The notes beneath the pieces were generated by a model. It worked only from the letters and a program-made list of their open reading frames with translations. It was not told the origin of the DNA and searched no databases. Below, in pieces: positions 24,366 to 33,293 of a stretch of DNA of 64,000 nt. Position 1 is the stretch's first letter. Each line of letters begins with the position of its first letter. The translations under genes and the position numbers were made by a program. This DNA is from UBA5239 sp040391785 (GTDB taxonomy: Bacteria > Verrucomicrobiota > Lentisphaeria > Victivallales > Victivallaceae): the NCBI GenBank assembly GCA_040391785.1, contig JBEBXH010000006.1, positions 1 to 64,000 on the forward strand, written 5' to 3'.

Positions 24366-24565
24366 TCAGAGTTGAAGGCGTAGTCAAAGAGCTGCTTCCG
24401 AACACCATGTTCAAGGTGGAAGTGAACGGACAGCACATTGTGGATGCGCACATCAGCGGAAAAATGCGGTTGAACTTCATCCGTATTCTTCCCGGCGACA
24501 CCGTCACCATGGAAATGTCGCCATATGATCTGACCAAGGGCAGAATCATATTCCGCAAGAAATAA
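24350..24565 (+). CDS. infA: Translation initiation factor IF-1
   Basis: 71 residues from a GTG start that overlaps the end of map. A single S1/OB-fold domain: KDVIRVEGVVKELLPNTMFK, the IDAHISGKMR-type motif (here VDAHISGKMRLNFIRILPGD) and a basic end (TKGRIIFRKK). It binds the 30S A site during initiation. GGAG lies upstream. The usual downstream rpmJ is absent here. Confidence 0.95.
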   Translation: MSKDVIRVEGVVKELLPNTMFKVEVNGQHIVDAHISGKMRLNFIRILPGDTVTMEMSPYDLTKGRIIFRKK

Positions 24566-24688
24566 CCGAATATTCCGTTGCCGGGGGGTAGCGACGTGCC
24601 ACAGATGGGTTGAAAAATCCTTGTTGCCGTGCTACTTTATCCGGATTTATCTTCGTAATCAAAGGGTAACAAACTTAAGGAATCACAG

Positions 24689-25594
24689 ATGAAAGCAATA
24701 TTCGTATTTTCAGGGCAGGGTGCCCAGGCGGTAGGCATGGGTCGCGACCTGTATGAAGCGAGCCCGGCGGCAAAAGCGATTTTCGACGCGGCGGACAAAG
24801 CCCTCGGCTGGTCCGTCAGCGAAGTATGTTTTGAGGACAAAGAAGGCAAACAGGCCCGCAGCATGTACGTGCAGCCCGCCATCTATACCATGAGCTGCGC
24901 CGCGCTGGCCGCTTATCGCGAAAAGCACCCGGAAGTACAGCCGGTCGCCTGCGCCGGGCTCAGCCTCGGCGAATACGGTGCATTGTACGCCGGCGGCGCG
25001 TTCTCGTTTGAGGACGGCCTGAAGCTGGTGGCCCAGCGCGCCGAGCTGATGGACGGCGCCTGCGCCAAAACCCAGGGCGGCATGGCCAGTGTGCTCGGCG
25101 GCGACGCCGAGATCATCAAAGAAGTCTGCGCGGCTTGCGACATCGACGTGGCCAACTACAACAGCCCCGGTCAGATCGTTATCAGCGGCGAAAAAGATAA
25201 AGTCGTCAAGGCCGTCGAAATGCTCAAGGAAAAAGGCATGCGCAAAGTGATTCCGCTGAACGTGGCGGGTGCTTATCATTCGCGTTTGATGAAGGAAGCC
25301 GGCACCGCATTGCGTCAGGTACTGGAAAAGACCAACCTCGCCATGCCCGCTACTCCGGTTTATCACAACTTCACCGCCCAGACCGCCAAAAGCCCGGTCG
25401 AACTGCTCGATAACCTCGAAAATCAGGTCGCCGGCAGTGTCCGCTGGGTGGAGTGCATCCAGAACATGATCGCCCTCGGCGGCGATACCGTGATCGAATT
25501 CGGCCCGGGCAACGTCCTGACCGGTCTCCTCAAACGGACCGACGCCAACGTCCCCGGCATCAATATCAACACAGCGGAAAGCTTAAACCAATAA
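24689..25594 (+). CDS. fabD: Malonyl-CoA:ACP transacylase
   Basis: 301 residues. Transfers malonyl from CoA to acyl carrier protein for fatty-acid synthesis. N-terminal FSGQGAQAVGMGRDLYE, active-site Ser in GLSLGEY (about residue 92), and the partner His in GAYHSRLM (about 199) are all present. The end fits the family (IEFGPGNVLTGLLKR). Followed 16 bases later by fabG; acpP and the ketosynthases are not in this window. Confidence 0.95.
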   Translation: MKAIFVFSGQGAQAVGMGRDLYEASPAAKAIFDAADKALGWSVSEVCFEDKEGKQARSMYVQPAIYTMSCAALAAYREKHPEVQPVACAGLSLGEYGALYAGGAFSFEDGLKLVAQRAELMDGACAKTQGGMASVLGGDAEIIKEVCAACDIDVANYNSPGQIVISGEKDKVVKAVEMLKEKGMRKVIPLNVAGAYHSRLMKEAGTALRQVLEKTNLAMPATPVYHNFTAQTAKSPVELLDNLENQVAGSVRWVECIQNMIALGGDTVIEFGPGNVLTGLLKRTDANVPGININTAESLNQ

Positions 25595-25610
25595 CATAGG
25601 AAGACTGAAT

Positions 25611-26354
25611 ATGGGAAAACTCGAAGGCAAAGTAGCTCTGGTTACCGGCGGCGCGCGCGGTATCGGTAAATCGATTTGTGAACGCCTGGCAGCCGATGGC
25701 GCCAAGCTGGCGATCGTCGACATCATGCTCGACGTGGCCGAAGCCACCGCCAAGGAATTCTGCGCCAAGGGCGTCGAAGCCATCGCCGTAGCCGCCAACG
25801 TGGCAAAACTGGAAGACGCCACCCGTGCAGTCGAAGAAACCGTGGCCAAATTCGGCCGCCTCGACATCCTGGTCAACAACGCCGGCATCACCCGCGACAA
25901 CCTGATCATGCGCATGAGCGAACAGGAATGGGATTCCGTGATCGCCGTCAACCTGAAAGGCTCTTTCAACTGCATCAAGGCCGCAGTCCGTCCGATGATG
26001 AAGAACCGCTACGGCAAGATCGTCAATATGGCCTCCGTGGTCGGCCGCATGGGCAACGCCGGGCAGGCCAACTACGTCGCCAGCAAAGCCGGTCTGATCG
26101 GCCTCACCAAAACCGTGGCCAAAGAATTCGGCTCGCGCAACATCACCGCCAACGCCGTCGCCCCCGGTTACATCATCACCGATATGACCAAGGACCTCTC
26201 CGACGCCGCCAAGAGCGCCTTCATGGATATCATCCCGATGAAGCGCGGCGGCACCCCTGATGACGTGGCGAACGTGGTTTATTTCCTTTGTTCCCCCGAT
26301 TCGGATTACGTCAGCGGCCAGGTGATCGGCGTTGACGGCGGCATGTACATGTAA
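25611..26354 (+). CDS. fabG: 3-oxoacyl-ACP reductase
   Basis: 247 residues, short-chain dehydrogenase. NADPH-dependent reduction of 3-oxoacyl-ACP. Cofactor motif TGGARGIGKS, NNAGITRD, catalytic Ser-Tyr-Lys in MASVVGRMGNAGQANYVASK, and PGYIITDMT. The end is typical (GQVIGVDGGMYM). Cotranscribed with fabD and followed by a strong terminator. Confidence 0.95.
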   Translation: MGKLEGKVALVTGGARGIGKSICERLAADGAKLAIVDIMLDVAEATAKEFCAKGVEAIAVAANVAKLEDATRAVEETVAKFGRLDILVNNAGITRDNLIMRMSEQEWDSVIAVNLKGSFNCIKAAVRPMMKNRYGKIVNMASVVGRMGNAGQANYVASKAGLIGLTKTVAKEFGSRNITANAVAPGYIITDMTKDLSDAAKSAFMDIIPMKRGGTPDDVANVVYFLCSPDSDYVSGQVIGVDGGMYM

Positions 26355-26375
26355 TCTGCCGTTTCCAACAACTCA

Positions 26376-26406
26376 AAGCCCGATGGAAATTCTCCGTCGG
26401 GCTTTT
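26376..26406 (+). terminator. Intrinsic terminator after fabG
   Basis: AAGCCCGATGGA and TCCGTCGGGCTT pair over 12 positions with one mismatch around a short loop, followed by TTT and a second T-run. Confidence 0.85.
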
Positions 26407-26438
26407 TCGTTTTTTGGAGGTACTTTAAGTCAAAAGGT

Positions 26439-26488
26439 GCAGGGCAATTCGCCCTGCCGCGGGGCGTGGGGGCGGCGTGAGCCCCCAC
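26439..26488. repeat. Two adjacent GC-rich palindromes
   Basis: GCAGGGC/GCCCTGC (26439-26457) and GTGGGGGC/GCCCCCAC (26466-26488) stand side by side in otherwise AT-rich DNA. They may be a dispersed palindromic element or a second transcription barrier. The sequence differs from the REP-like pairs at the left end of the window. Confidence 0.5.
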
Positions 26489-26521
26489 ATTGACCGTTTT
26501 TTCTCAACTTTTGTATCATTA

Positions 26522-26644
26522 TGTGTCTCGTTAAAGATACACAGTGTGTCATTTTGAGATTTTTTATAATTTGATAATTATCAGTATTTTACTTGAATTT
26601 AATCTTTTTATGCATTATTTTAATGTGTCAGTGATGAGACATAT
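26522..26644 (+). promoter_or_regulatory. Candidate upstream activator dyads
   Basis: TGTGTCTC-N6-GATACACA (26522-26543; 7 of 8 pairs) and ATGTGTCA-N4-TGAGACAT (26623-26642; 7 of 8) share the TGTGTC/GAGACA half-site. A third TGTGTC half-site lies at 26545-26550. They are about 90-210 bases upstream of the sigma-54 promoter, a usual distance for enhancer sites, and the activator encoded at 29718-31679 is the obvious candidate to bind them. The rest of 26355-26798 is AT-rich with no gene seen. Confidence 0.55.
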
Positions 26645-26729
26645 TTTGTTTCGTTGAAAATCCAGAAAAAACAAAAAATATAAATTTAATCTTTTCATAT
26701 TAAACGAGATAACACTATTAGAATACAGT

Positions 26730-26745
26730 TGGCACATATATTGCT
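26730..26745 (+). promoter_or_regulatory. Sigma-54 (-24/-12) promoter
   Basis: TGGCAC-N5-TTGCT, with GG and GC exactly 10 bases apart, is a full match to the sigma-54 consensus. It lies 53 bases before the ATG of the exporter gene, whose operon encodes a sigma-54 activator. Confidence 0.85.
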
Positions 26746-26798
26746 ATTATAATAGGACATTGTTTCATTATTTGGAAAATTTAAAAAAAGAATATAAA

Positions 26799-28586
26799 AT
26801 GAAAAGAACACACCGCGAGATCAGTGACGAAGATCTGCTGAAAAAATACGACCGACAATCGATGGAAAAAGTAATGCCGCTGGTCAAGCCGTACCGTGGA
26901 TTGCTGACGGCTTCGGTCACTACATTGATCATGTTCAACGCCATTGGTATCACCATGCCGTGGATGCTGAAAATCGCCATTGACCGGGTTATTCCGAATG
27001 CCGACTATATGCTTTTCTGGGTGCTGTGCGGCTCCATGCTGATTATTTATACGGCGCGTTCGCTGCTGCGGTACGTGGCCAGTTACATGGTGGACTACAC
27101 GGGGATCCGGATCATGGTGGACCTGCGGCAGAAGGTGTTCCGCCATCTCCAGAGTTTGTCGCTGCGGTTCTACGAGGAGTACCGGACCGGGAAGCTGATT
27201 TCGAACGTGATCAGCGACGTGGCGCTGCTACAGATGCTGGTGCGGACGCTGACTCAGCTCGGGGAACAGATTTTCCAGTTGCTGCTGATTGCGATTCTGC
27301 TGCTGGTCATCAACTGGCAAATGGGGCTGCTGGTTTTCCTGACGCTGCCGATTCACTACTTCAACTTCTATTATTTCCGCAAAATCATGCGGCGCGACTC
27401 GCTGATCCTGCAGGAAAAGATGTCCGAAATTTCGGCGAACCTCTCCGAAACCCTGACCGGGGTCAAGGTGGTCAAATCGTTCTCCAAAGAGCGCTCCGAG
27501 TGCCTGAACTTTTTCCAGAACCTGCGTCCGGTGGTCGACATGCAGATGCGCCTGACCGTGGGTGGCGTGGGGCTCTGGACGGTGTTCGACATGGTGACGC
27601 TGGCGACTTACCTGGGAACCATCGGCATGGGGATCATGTTCGTGCAGGATCATACGATTTCGATCGGCGAGTTTGTGGCGTTCTATAGTTACGTGGGGAT
27701 GCTGCTGCAGCCGGTGAACGTGCTGTCGGGGCTTTCCATGACCTTCGCGCAGGGGATGGTCGGCGCCACCCGTATCGTCAATCTGCTGAACACGATTCCG
27801 GAGATCAAGGAAGACCCGAATCCGCTGCGGCCGGAGAAGCTGCGCGGCGATATCACCTTCGACCACGTGATCTTCGGTTACGGCAAGGACAAAAAACCGG
27901 TGATCGACGGGTTCAATTTGACCATCCGGCCCGGACAGAAAGTGGCGCTGGTCGGACCGAGCGGCTCCGGCAAGTCCACTATCAGCAATCTGCTGCTGCG
28001 TTTTTATGACATCGATTCCGGCTCGATCAAGGTCGACGGTATGGATATCCGCAAAATGGGCCTCGATGCCTACCGCAACAACATCGGGGTGGTGCTGCAG
28101 GAGCCGTTCCTCTTCAGCGGTTCCATCCGTGAAAACATCGCTTACGCCAAGCGTGACGCGACCAATGCCGAGATCGAGCACGCCGCCGACCTGGCGAACG
28201 TCTCCGAATTCGTCCAGCGGCTGCCGGACGGCTTCGACACGCTGATCGGCGAGAACGGCGCCAGCATGTCCGGCGGCCAGAAACAGCGCCTGGCTATCGC
28301 CCGCGCCGTGCTGAAAAATCCGTCGATCCTGATCCTGGACGAAGCGACTTCGGCGCTGGATACCGTGTCTGAATATTTGGTGCAGGACGCGCTGGACAAG
28401 CTGATGGAGGGCAAGACCACCATCATCATCGCGCACCGTCTTTCCACCATCAAAAACGCCGATGTGATCGTGGTGCTGGATGCCGGAAGGATCGTTCAGA
28501 AAGGCTCTCACGTCGAACTGATGGAGCAGCCCGGCATTTACCGGGAACTCTACCAAACCCAGAAGCAAATGGCTGCACAAGGTTAA
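26799..28586 (+). CDS. ABC exporter, fused membrane and ATPase domains
   Basis: 595 residues from the ATG at 26799 (a TTG at 26760 would sit at the expected transcription start). Six-helix exporter membrane domain (about 45-330) and nucleotide-binding domain with Walker A GPSGSGKST (about 385), signature MSGGQ (about 489) and Walker B ILILDEATSALD (about 511), plus the switch His in IIAHRL. MsbA-like half-transporter that works as a homodimer in the inner membrane. No C39 peptidase domain is present. With the adjacent HlyD-type adaptor it could export a lipid, peptide or small metabolite. Transcribed from the sigma-54 promoter. Confidence 0.88.
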   Translation: MKRTHREISDEDLLKKYDRQSMEKVMPLVKPYRGLLTASVTTLIMFNAIGITMPWMLKIAIDRVIPNADYMLFWVLCGSMLIIYTARSLLRYVASYMVDYTGIRIMVDLRQKVFRHLQSLSLRFYEEYRTGKLISNVISDVALLQMLVRTLTQLGEQIFQLLLIAILLLVINWQMGLLVFLTLPIHYFNFYYFRKIMRRDSLILQEKMSEISANLSETLTGVKVVKSFSKERSECLNFFQNLRPVVDMQMRLTVGGVGLWTVFDMVTLATYLGTIGMGIMFVQDHTISIGEFVAFYSYVGMLLQPVNVLSGLSMTFAQGMVGATRIVNLLNTIPEIKEDPNPLRPEKLRGDITFDHVIFGYGKDKKPVIDGFNLTIRPGQKVALVGPSGSGKSTISNLLLRFYDIDSGSIKVDGMDIRKMGLDAYRNNIGVVLQEPFLFSGSIRENIAYAKRDATNAEIEHAADLANVSEFVQRLPDGFDTLIGENGASMSGGQKQRLAIARAVLKNPSILILDEATSALDTVSEYLVQDALDKLMEGKTTIIIAHRLSTIKNADVIVVLDAGRIVQKGSHVELMEQPGIYRELYQTQKQMAAQG

Positions 28587-28592
28587 TATATT

Positions 28593-29714
28593 ATGGCTAC
28601 GACAACGAAAAAACGAAGCAATATCAAACGGCAGTTGAAAGTATTCCGCCGCATCGTCGTCACGATTTTCCTGCTCGGGATCGCCATGCTGATGGTCCTG
28701 ATTTTCGGTTTTATGGAAGATCAGGTCGAGGGCAACGGCACCGTGACCGGCATCCGCGACTACTATATCAAATCGCTGGTCAGCGCCCGCACGACCAGAA
28801 TCATTCACCACGAAGGCGAGGAAGTTTTCCGCGGCCGCCCGATCCTTGAGTTCGATTCCCGCAACCAGCTCGACAAAATCGAACTGATCAAGAACGATAT
28901 CAAGGAACTTGAGCTGGAAATCAGCGCCAAAACCAAGGCGCTCGAACTGCTCCGTCAGGACCCGCTGCCCGAATATTACCGCCACACCAAAACCGCCCTC
29001 GACGAAGCCGAAGCCAAGTTCGAACGCAGCGAAAAGGAATTGGAAATTTACTCCCGCCTGTACGAACAGCAGGTGATCTCGCGCCGCGAAATTCTCAAAG
29101 TCGAAACCGAGCACCTCGCCAACAAAACCACCGTCACGCGGTTGCGCGACGACTGGCAGAAGCTCCAGGACGGCATGGCCAAGCAGATTGTCGCCAAGGC
29201 CGAGGATGAATTGTCGCTGCTCAAACAGCGCTGCGAAAACAAAAAAGTTGAACTGGGGCTTGAGACCAAGCACCTCGAGGACTATATCATCACTTCCCCC
29301 GATACCGGGATCATCACGAATATCCCCCCGCGCCCGGGCGGTTATTTTGAGAAAGGCGAAGTCGTGATCAAATTCACCGCCAATCATAACAAAAAAGTCG
29401 TGGCCATGATCGATGAAAAACAGATTTTCAAGGTCGAAAAGGGTCAGCAGGTCCGCATTGCCAGCAGTCAGTATAACTACTTCGACTACGGTTACTTCTA
29501 CGGCGAAGTGGACGAAATCTATCAGCTGCCGGAACTGGTCAACGGCGTCCATTATTACCCGGTGAAAATCATCCTGATCAACGAACCGTATCCGCTGCGC
29601 TTCGGCTCCAGCTGCGAGGTCACGATCATCGCCGGGCATGAACGGATCATCTTCGCGCTGTTGGGCTTCCGCAGCAAGGAATATTGGAAACGCCGCGGCC
29701 TCACCAGGGAATGA
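28593..29714 (+). CDS. HlyD-type membrane fusion protein
   Basis: 373 residues. Short basic cytosolic N-terminus, one membrane helix (VVTIFLLGIAMLMVLIFGFM, about 20-40), lipoyl/barrel halves around a long coiled coil (about 90-215, rich in E/K/L), and a closing beta-barrel region (TSPDTGIITNIPPRPGGYF, EVVIKFTANHNKKV). Periplasmic adaptor linking the preceding ABC exporter towards the outer membrane. No outer-membrane channel gene is next to it. Starts 6 bases after the exporter gene. Confidence 0.85.
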   Translation: MATTTKKRSNIKRQLKVFRRIVVTIFLLGIAMLMVLIFGFMEDQVEGNGTVTGIRDYYIKSLVSARTTRIIHHEGEEVFRGRPILEFDSRNQLDKIELIKNDIKELELEISAKTKALELLRQDPLPEYYRHTKTALDEAEAKFERSEKELEIYSRLYEQQVISRREILKVETEHLANKTTVTRLRDDWQKLQDGMAKQIVAKAEDELSLLKQRCENKKVELGLETKHLEDYIITSPDTGIITNIPPRPGGYFEKGEVVIKFTANHNKKVVAMIDEKQIFKVEKGQQVRIASSQYNYFDYGYFYGEVDEIYQLPELVNGVHYYPVKIILINEPYPLRFGSSCEVTIIAGHERIIFALLGFRSKEYWKRRGLTRE

Positions 29715-29717
29715 TAC

Positions 29718-31679
29718 ATGAAGTTCGCATCATACAACGACTGGCTTGAATTTACCAAAAACGGGCACGCGCCCGAGGTTCGCGGCAGCGTCCGCGAAAG
29801 CTGGAAGCGTTCCATGATGGGCGGACTCAGTCCCCATATGTTCCCGCAGAAACTCACCCCCGTGCTCTCCGAACCGAGCCCGTATTACGTCCGGGCGCGC
29901 AAGGAACTCGATGCACTGCTGCATTCGCTCGACTCCACGCGGCGGATCATCGGCCTCCTCTGCGGCACCAACGGCGAAATCACCGATATTTTCAGCGTCG
30001 ACAAAAACTCCGTCGAGTTCCTGAATTCCCTCGGCATCCGCGAAACCGTGTCGCTGGCCGAGGACTCCGCCGGCACCAATGCCGTGTCGCTGGCCATGAC
30101 CCACAAGGGCCCGGCCGTTTGCCAGGGCGCCGAGCATTATCTCGAAAAACTTCATCCGCTCGGCACCGCCGCCGCACCGTTCTATGATACCGACGGCAAG
30201 CTTGAGGGCTATCTGGCGCTTTTTGCCGTGCTGCCAGACATCGATTGCATGGCGTTGCGGACACTGGCCGTCATGGTGATCCAGCTGCTTGACCGCGACA
30301 TGCGCATGCAGCGTTCGCAGACACTTCACGCGGATCTCAAGCAACAAGTCGCGCGGATTTACAAGGACGACCAGAAGGCGATCATCCTGATTTCGCGTAC
30401 CGGCTTCATCCGACAGATCAACCCGGCTGCCATGAAACTTTTCGACGTCGACGAAAAATTCGTCGAGGACAAGAGCCTCGACTCCGCCGCCAAGTTCCGT
30501 CCGCCGCTTAAGGAAATCGCCAAAAGCGCCATTCCCTGCCGCGCCCAGCCCATGGACATCCGCCTTCACAAGAAATCGCTGTCCGTGACCTACGACCGCA
30601 TCCCGATGTTCAGCGAACGCGACGAATTTCTCGGCAGCATGATCGTTTTTGAGGGAAAAAGCTCCACCGCTGGCACCGAAACCATGACCGCCGCCCGCTA
30701 TGCTTTTGACGACATTCTCGGCTCCTCCGCGCCGTTGGTCCACGTCAAGGAATTGGCCCGCCGCACCGCCGAAACCTCGGTCAGCGTCTTCCTGCATGGC
30801 GCCAGCGGCACCGGCAAGGAAATGTTCGCTCAGAGCATTCACAACGCCAGCGACCGCAAGGATTATCCGTTTATCGCCATTAATTGCGCCGCCATCCCCA
30901 AGGAAATCGCCGAAAGCGAACTCTTCGGCTACGCCCCGGGCGCCTTCACCGGCGCCAAAAAAGGCGGCAACATCGGCAAACTCGAGGCCGCCGACAAAGG
31001 TACCGTGTTCCTTGACGAAATCGGCGACATGCCCCTCGAACTTCAAGGCAAACTCCTTCGCATGCTCGAGGAACGCACCATCATCCGCGTCGGCGAGCGC
31101 AAAGAAGTACCGGTCAATATCCGCATCGTCGCCGCCACCAATCGCGACATCGCCGCGCTGGTCGAAAACGGCCTGTTCCGCGAGGACCTCTACTACCGCC
31201 TGCACGTGACCTCGATCGAACTGCCCAAGCTCTCCAGCTGCCGCGACGACATCCCGGTCCTGACCGAGCACTTCATCACCCATTACAACGAAATCATGGG
31301 CAAAAAAGTCGCCGGCATCATGCCCGAAATTATGGAACGTTTCAAACTCTATTCCTGGCCCGGCAACATTCGCGAACTCAAGAACACCATCGAATTCTCC
31401 ATCATGCTGAACAGCGGCGCAGAAATGATCGCCTGGAAGGATCTCCCCGGCGACCTCCGCACCACGCTCCTCTATCGCGATTTGAGCCCGGACCCCGCCC
31501 CGGCCCCCGACGATCCGCTCAGCCAGGAGCGCCTGAGCATCCAGAACAGCGAAAAACTCCTGTACGAAAAAGCCTTGAAAATGTCCGGTTACAACCTCAG
31601 TCGCGCTGCCAAATACCTGAATGTTGGGCGCAGTACCCTCTACCGTAAACTAAAAAAATTCGGCCTCAAAGCCCGATGA
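29718..31679 (+). CDS. Sigma-54-dependent activator, AcoR-like
   Basis: 653 residues. N-terminal GAF-like sensor (about 1-200, beginning with the VRESWKRSMMGG segment seen in AcoR relatives), PAS-like domain (about 205-300, FIRQINPAAMKLFDVDEKF), AAA+ domain with Walker A GASGTGKE (about 360) and the sigma-54 contact loop GAFTGA (about 407), and a C-terminal Fis-type helix-turn-helix (NLSRAAKYLNVGRSTLYRKL). It binds upstream DNA and drives open-complex formation with sigma-54. It is encoded inside the operon that starts at a sigma-54 promoter, implying positive autoregulation. The signal is unknown. Confidence 0.9.
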   Translation: MKFASYNDWLEFTKNGHAPEVRGSVRESWKRSMMGGLSPHMFPQKLTPVLSEPSPYYVRARKELDALLHSLDSTRRIIGLLCGTNGEITDIFSVDKNSVEFLNSLGIRETVSLAEDSAGTNAVSLAMTHKGPAVCQGAEHYLEKLHPLGTAAAPFYDTDGKLEGYLALFAVLPDIDCMALRTLAVMVIQLLDRDMRMQRSQTLHADLKQQVARIYKDDQKAIILISRTGFIRQINPAAMKLFDVDEKFVEDKSLDSAAKFRPPLKEIAKSAIPCRAQPMDIRLHKKSLSVTYDRIPMFSERDEFLGSMIVFEGKSSTAGTETMTAARYAFDDILGSSAPLVHVKELARRTAETSVSVFLHGASGTGKEMFAQSIHNASDRKDYPFIAINCAAIPKEIAESELFGYAPGAFTGAKKGGNIGKLEAADKGTVFLDEIGDMPLELQGKLLRMLEERTIIRVGERKEVPVNIRIVAATNRDIAALVENGLFREDLYYRLHVTSIELPKLSSCRDDIPVLTEHFITHYNEIMGKKVAGIMPEIMERFKLYSWPGNIRELKNTIEFSIMLNSGAEMIAWKDLPGDLRTTLLYRDLSPDPAPAPDDPLSQERLSIQNSEKLLYEKALKMSGYNLSRAAKYLNVGRSTLYRKLKKFGLKAR

Positions 31680-31683
31680 AACC

Positions 31684-32619
31684 ATGGAACCCATGAACAT
31701 GTCCGATAAGCTGAACAATAAAACCGAAACCCCGACTCCGCGCCCGAAATCCAAACTTCGTCTCGCCCTCTATATCATGCTCTCCATGATCGTCGTATTG
31801 CTGCTGCTCGTTGCCCTCCTGGCCGTGCTGGTTCTCGGCAGCCCGGTGAAGCATCCCCCGCCGGCGGCCTCGGCCGATCTCATGGTCACCAATATGCGGG
31901 TCATAAATCAGATTATGAAGGAAATTTCGGTGCAATTCCCGAAAGACCGCGCTACCCTGGTCCTGACTCCAGTCGAAGTCAAAAATCTCCTCGATGCCAT
32001 GCGTACCCTTCATTTCGCCAGCGGCTCCAAAGTCAAGGGCCCCTCCGCGGACTCCTACAGCATTACCTACGAAGACCGCATTTTCACCCTGGACCATTCG
32101 ACTACCCAGAAAGGCCTGACCTTCAACATTCACGCGGAATTTACCCCCGAATTCACCGATCGTACCCTGCTCACCGACACCCGGCAATTCAAGATCGGCA
32201 GTTTCCCCGTTCCCGCCTGGTTTGTCGACCGCCAGGTCCGTGAAGCCAATCCTCTCCTGCTGAAGCAGCGTGAATACAAATTGTTGTGCGAGACCCTGAT
32301 TTCCCTGAAAGTCCTGCCCGACGGTAACGTCGAAATTATCTATAATCCCGGCAAGGTCATGGAGCAAATGCCCGGCGGCTTCACCGGTTCCAATGCCGCC
32401 CTCGGCATGCTGAAAAACAAAACCATTTCCAAAGACATGCTGCTCTACCTGAAAACCACCAACTTCGACCCAGCCCAATTGCGCAACATCCCCCCGTTCA
32501 AATTCAACCCCGCCCTGCTGAACAACCTCAATCCTGCGGACCTGCCCTCCGGCCTGTACGACGAACTGAAAAGCGGTGAATTCAACCCCGACCGGATTAT
32601 CCCCCTGCTGAAAAAATAA
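31684..32619 (+). CDS. Membrane-anchored protein of unknown function
   Basis: 311 residues. A basic, Pro-rich N-terminus (TPTPRPKSKLR) is followed by one membrane helix (about 27-52, IMLSMIVVLLLLVALLAVLVLG); the remainder would face the periplasm. It has some resemblance to YpmS/DUF2140 proteins (anchor plus a domain with NLLDAMRTLHF- and YSITYEDRIFTL-type strands), but I cannot confirm this. It starts 4 bases after the activator gene and is the last gene before the tRNA, so it probably belongs to the sigma-54 export operon. Confidence 0.5.
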   Translation: MEPMNMSDKLNNKTETPTPRPKSKLRLALYIMLSMIVVLLLLVALLAVLVLGSPVKHPPPAASADLMVTNMRVINQIMKEISVQFPKDRATLVLTPVEVKNLLDAMRTLHFASGSKVKGPSADSYSITYEDRIFTLDHSTTQKGLTFNIHAEFTPEFTDRTLLTDTRQFKIGSFPVPAWFVDRQVREANPLLLKQREYKLLCETLISLKVLPDGNVEIIYNPGKVMEQMPGGFTGSNAALGMLKNKTISKDMLLYLKTTNFDPAQLRNIPPFKFNPALLNNLNPADLPSGLYDELKSGEFNPDRIIPLLKK

Positions 32620-32624
32620 GTTTT

Positions 32625-32735
32625 ACCCTGAAATTCCCAAAAACCAATACCGCCGAACAAGAATCTACCCGGAATTTCCCAAAAACCAGTACTATCGAAC
32701 AAGATTTTGCCCGAAATTCTCATAAATCCAATGGA
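32625..32735. repeat. 42-bp tandem repeat, about 2.6 copies
   Basis: Units at 32625-32666 and 32667-32708 and a partial third unit from 32709. Each starts with (A/G)CCC, then GAAATTCCCAAAAACC-like sequence, then CGAACAAGA. The copies have diverged by several bases. Non-coding; lies between the last gene of the export operon and tRNA-Leu. Confidence 0.7.
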
Positions 32736-32791
32736 AATCCGGCAAATCGGGACTATTTTATAACTTCACTCAACATACTGAAGTTGAGAAC

Positions 32792-32834
32792 AATCAAGAC
32801 ACAGCCCCAAAGAGGCTCATAAAAAGTCTTGATT
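32792..32834. repeat. Inverted repeat just upstream of tRNA-Leu
   Basis: AATCAAGAC (32792-32800) and GTCTTGATT (32826-32834) are exact complements, with an inner AGCC/GGCT pair. It could be a terminator for the preceding operon (the 3' arm is followed by TTTT after one base) or a regulatory hairpin. Confidence 0.5.
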
Positions 32835-32845
32835 TTCACCGAAAA

Positions 32846-32931
32846 GCTCGGGTGGCGGAATGGCAGACGCCACAGACTTAAAATCTGTTGTCCGATAGGG
32901 CGTACGGGTTCGACTCCCGTCCCGAGCACCA
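32846..32931 (+). tRNA. tRNA-Leu (anticodon TAA)
   Basis: Acceptor stem GCTCGGG/CCCGAGC, anticodon loop CTTAAAA in a CAGA/TCTG stem (anticodon TAA, leucine UUA codons), a long variable arm as expected for a class II tRNA, T-arm with GGTTCGA, and an encoded CCA (32929-32931). The 3' 60 bases lie in the 64-bp att repeat, so the integrated element's attP restores an intact gene. Confidence 0.95.
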
Positions 32932-32935
32932 CTTT
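32872..32935 (+). repeat. attL, 64-bp direct repeat
   Basis: Runs from ACAGACTTAAAATCTG in the anticodon arm through the T-arm, CCGAGCACCA and ACTTT. Identical to 57346-57409. The flanking bases differ on both sides. Confidence 0.93.
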
Positions 32936-33033
32936 ATTCTCCTGGCAATCAAGAGCTTACGCCTCAAATACTCGCTTGGCTTCAAAATTTGTTTTACTAT
33001 ATTTTACTCTAATTTATGACTGTAATAATCGAG

Positions 33034-33203
33034 TTAGTACCACAAAAGTACCACAAGAGATTTTGAGCATGGTTTGAGCTTGGCAAAAAAATCACGATGG
33101 GAAAGTTAGTACCACAAGCCAAAAGTCGGTCCACTCTCCCGGTGGCTAATTGAGTTCAGAAGACAATTCCTTGTGGTACTAAGTGCAGGAGAAAGTACCA
33201 CAA
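33034..33203 (+). promoter_or_regulatory. Arm-type integrase sites, left end
   Basis: AGTACCACAA occurs directly at 33036-33045, 33047-33056, 33108-33117 and 33194-33203, and inverted at 33171-33180. The first two form the GTTAGTACCACAAAAG unit also found near attR. This is the arrangement of integrase arm sites. The rest of 32932-33293 shows no gene. Confidence 0.7.
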
Positions 33204-33293
33204 GAGATCTGGGGTCACGAGGCTTTAGTGCCTTGAATTCTGTCTTAGACGTGATACTATTCCATATAATTGATATTGCTCAGGAGGCGAAAA

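Noticed and set aside
24610..24638. Sigma-70 promoter before fabD (TTGAAA-N17-TACTTT)
   Set aside because: The -10 box matches only about half the consensus; not strong enough to list as a feature.
27228..29639. 803-codon open frame on the minus strand across the exporter and adaptor genes
   Set aside because: Both plus-strand genes have clear motifs and operon spacing; the antisense frame has low-complexity composition typical of shadows.
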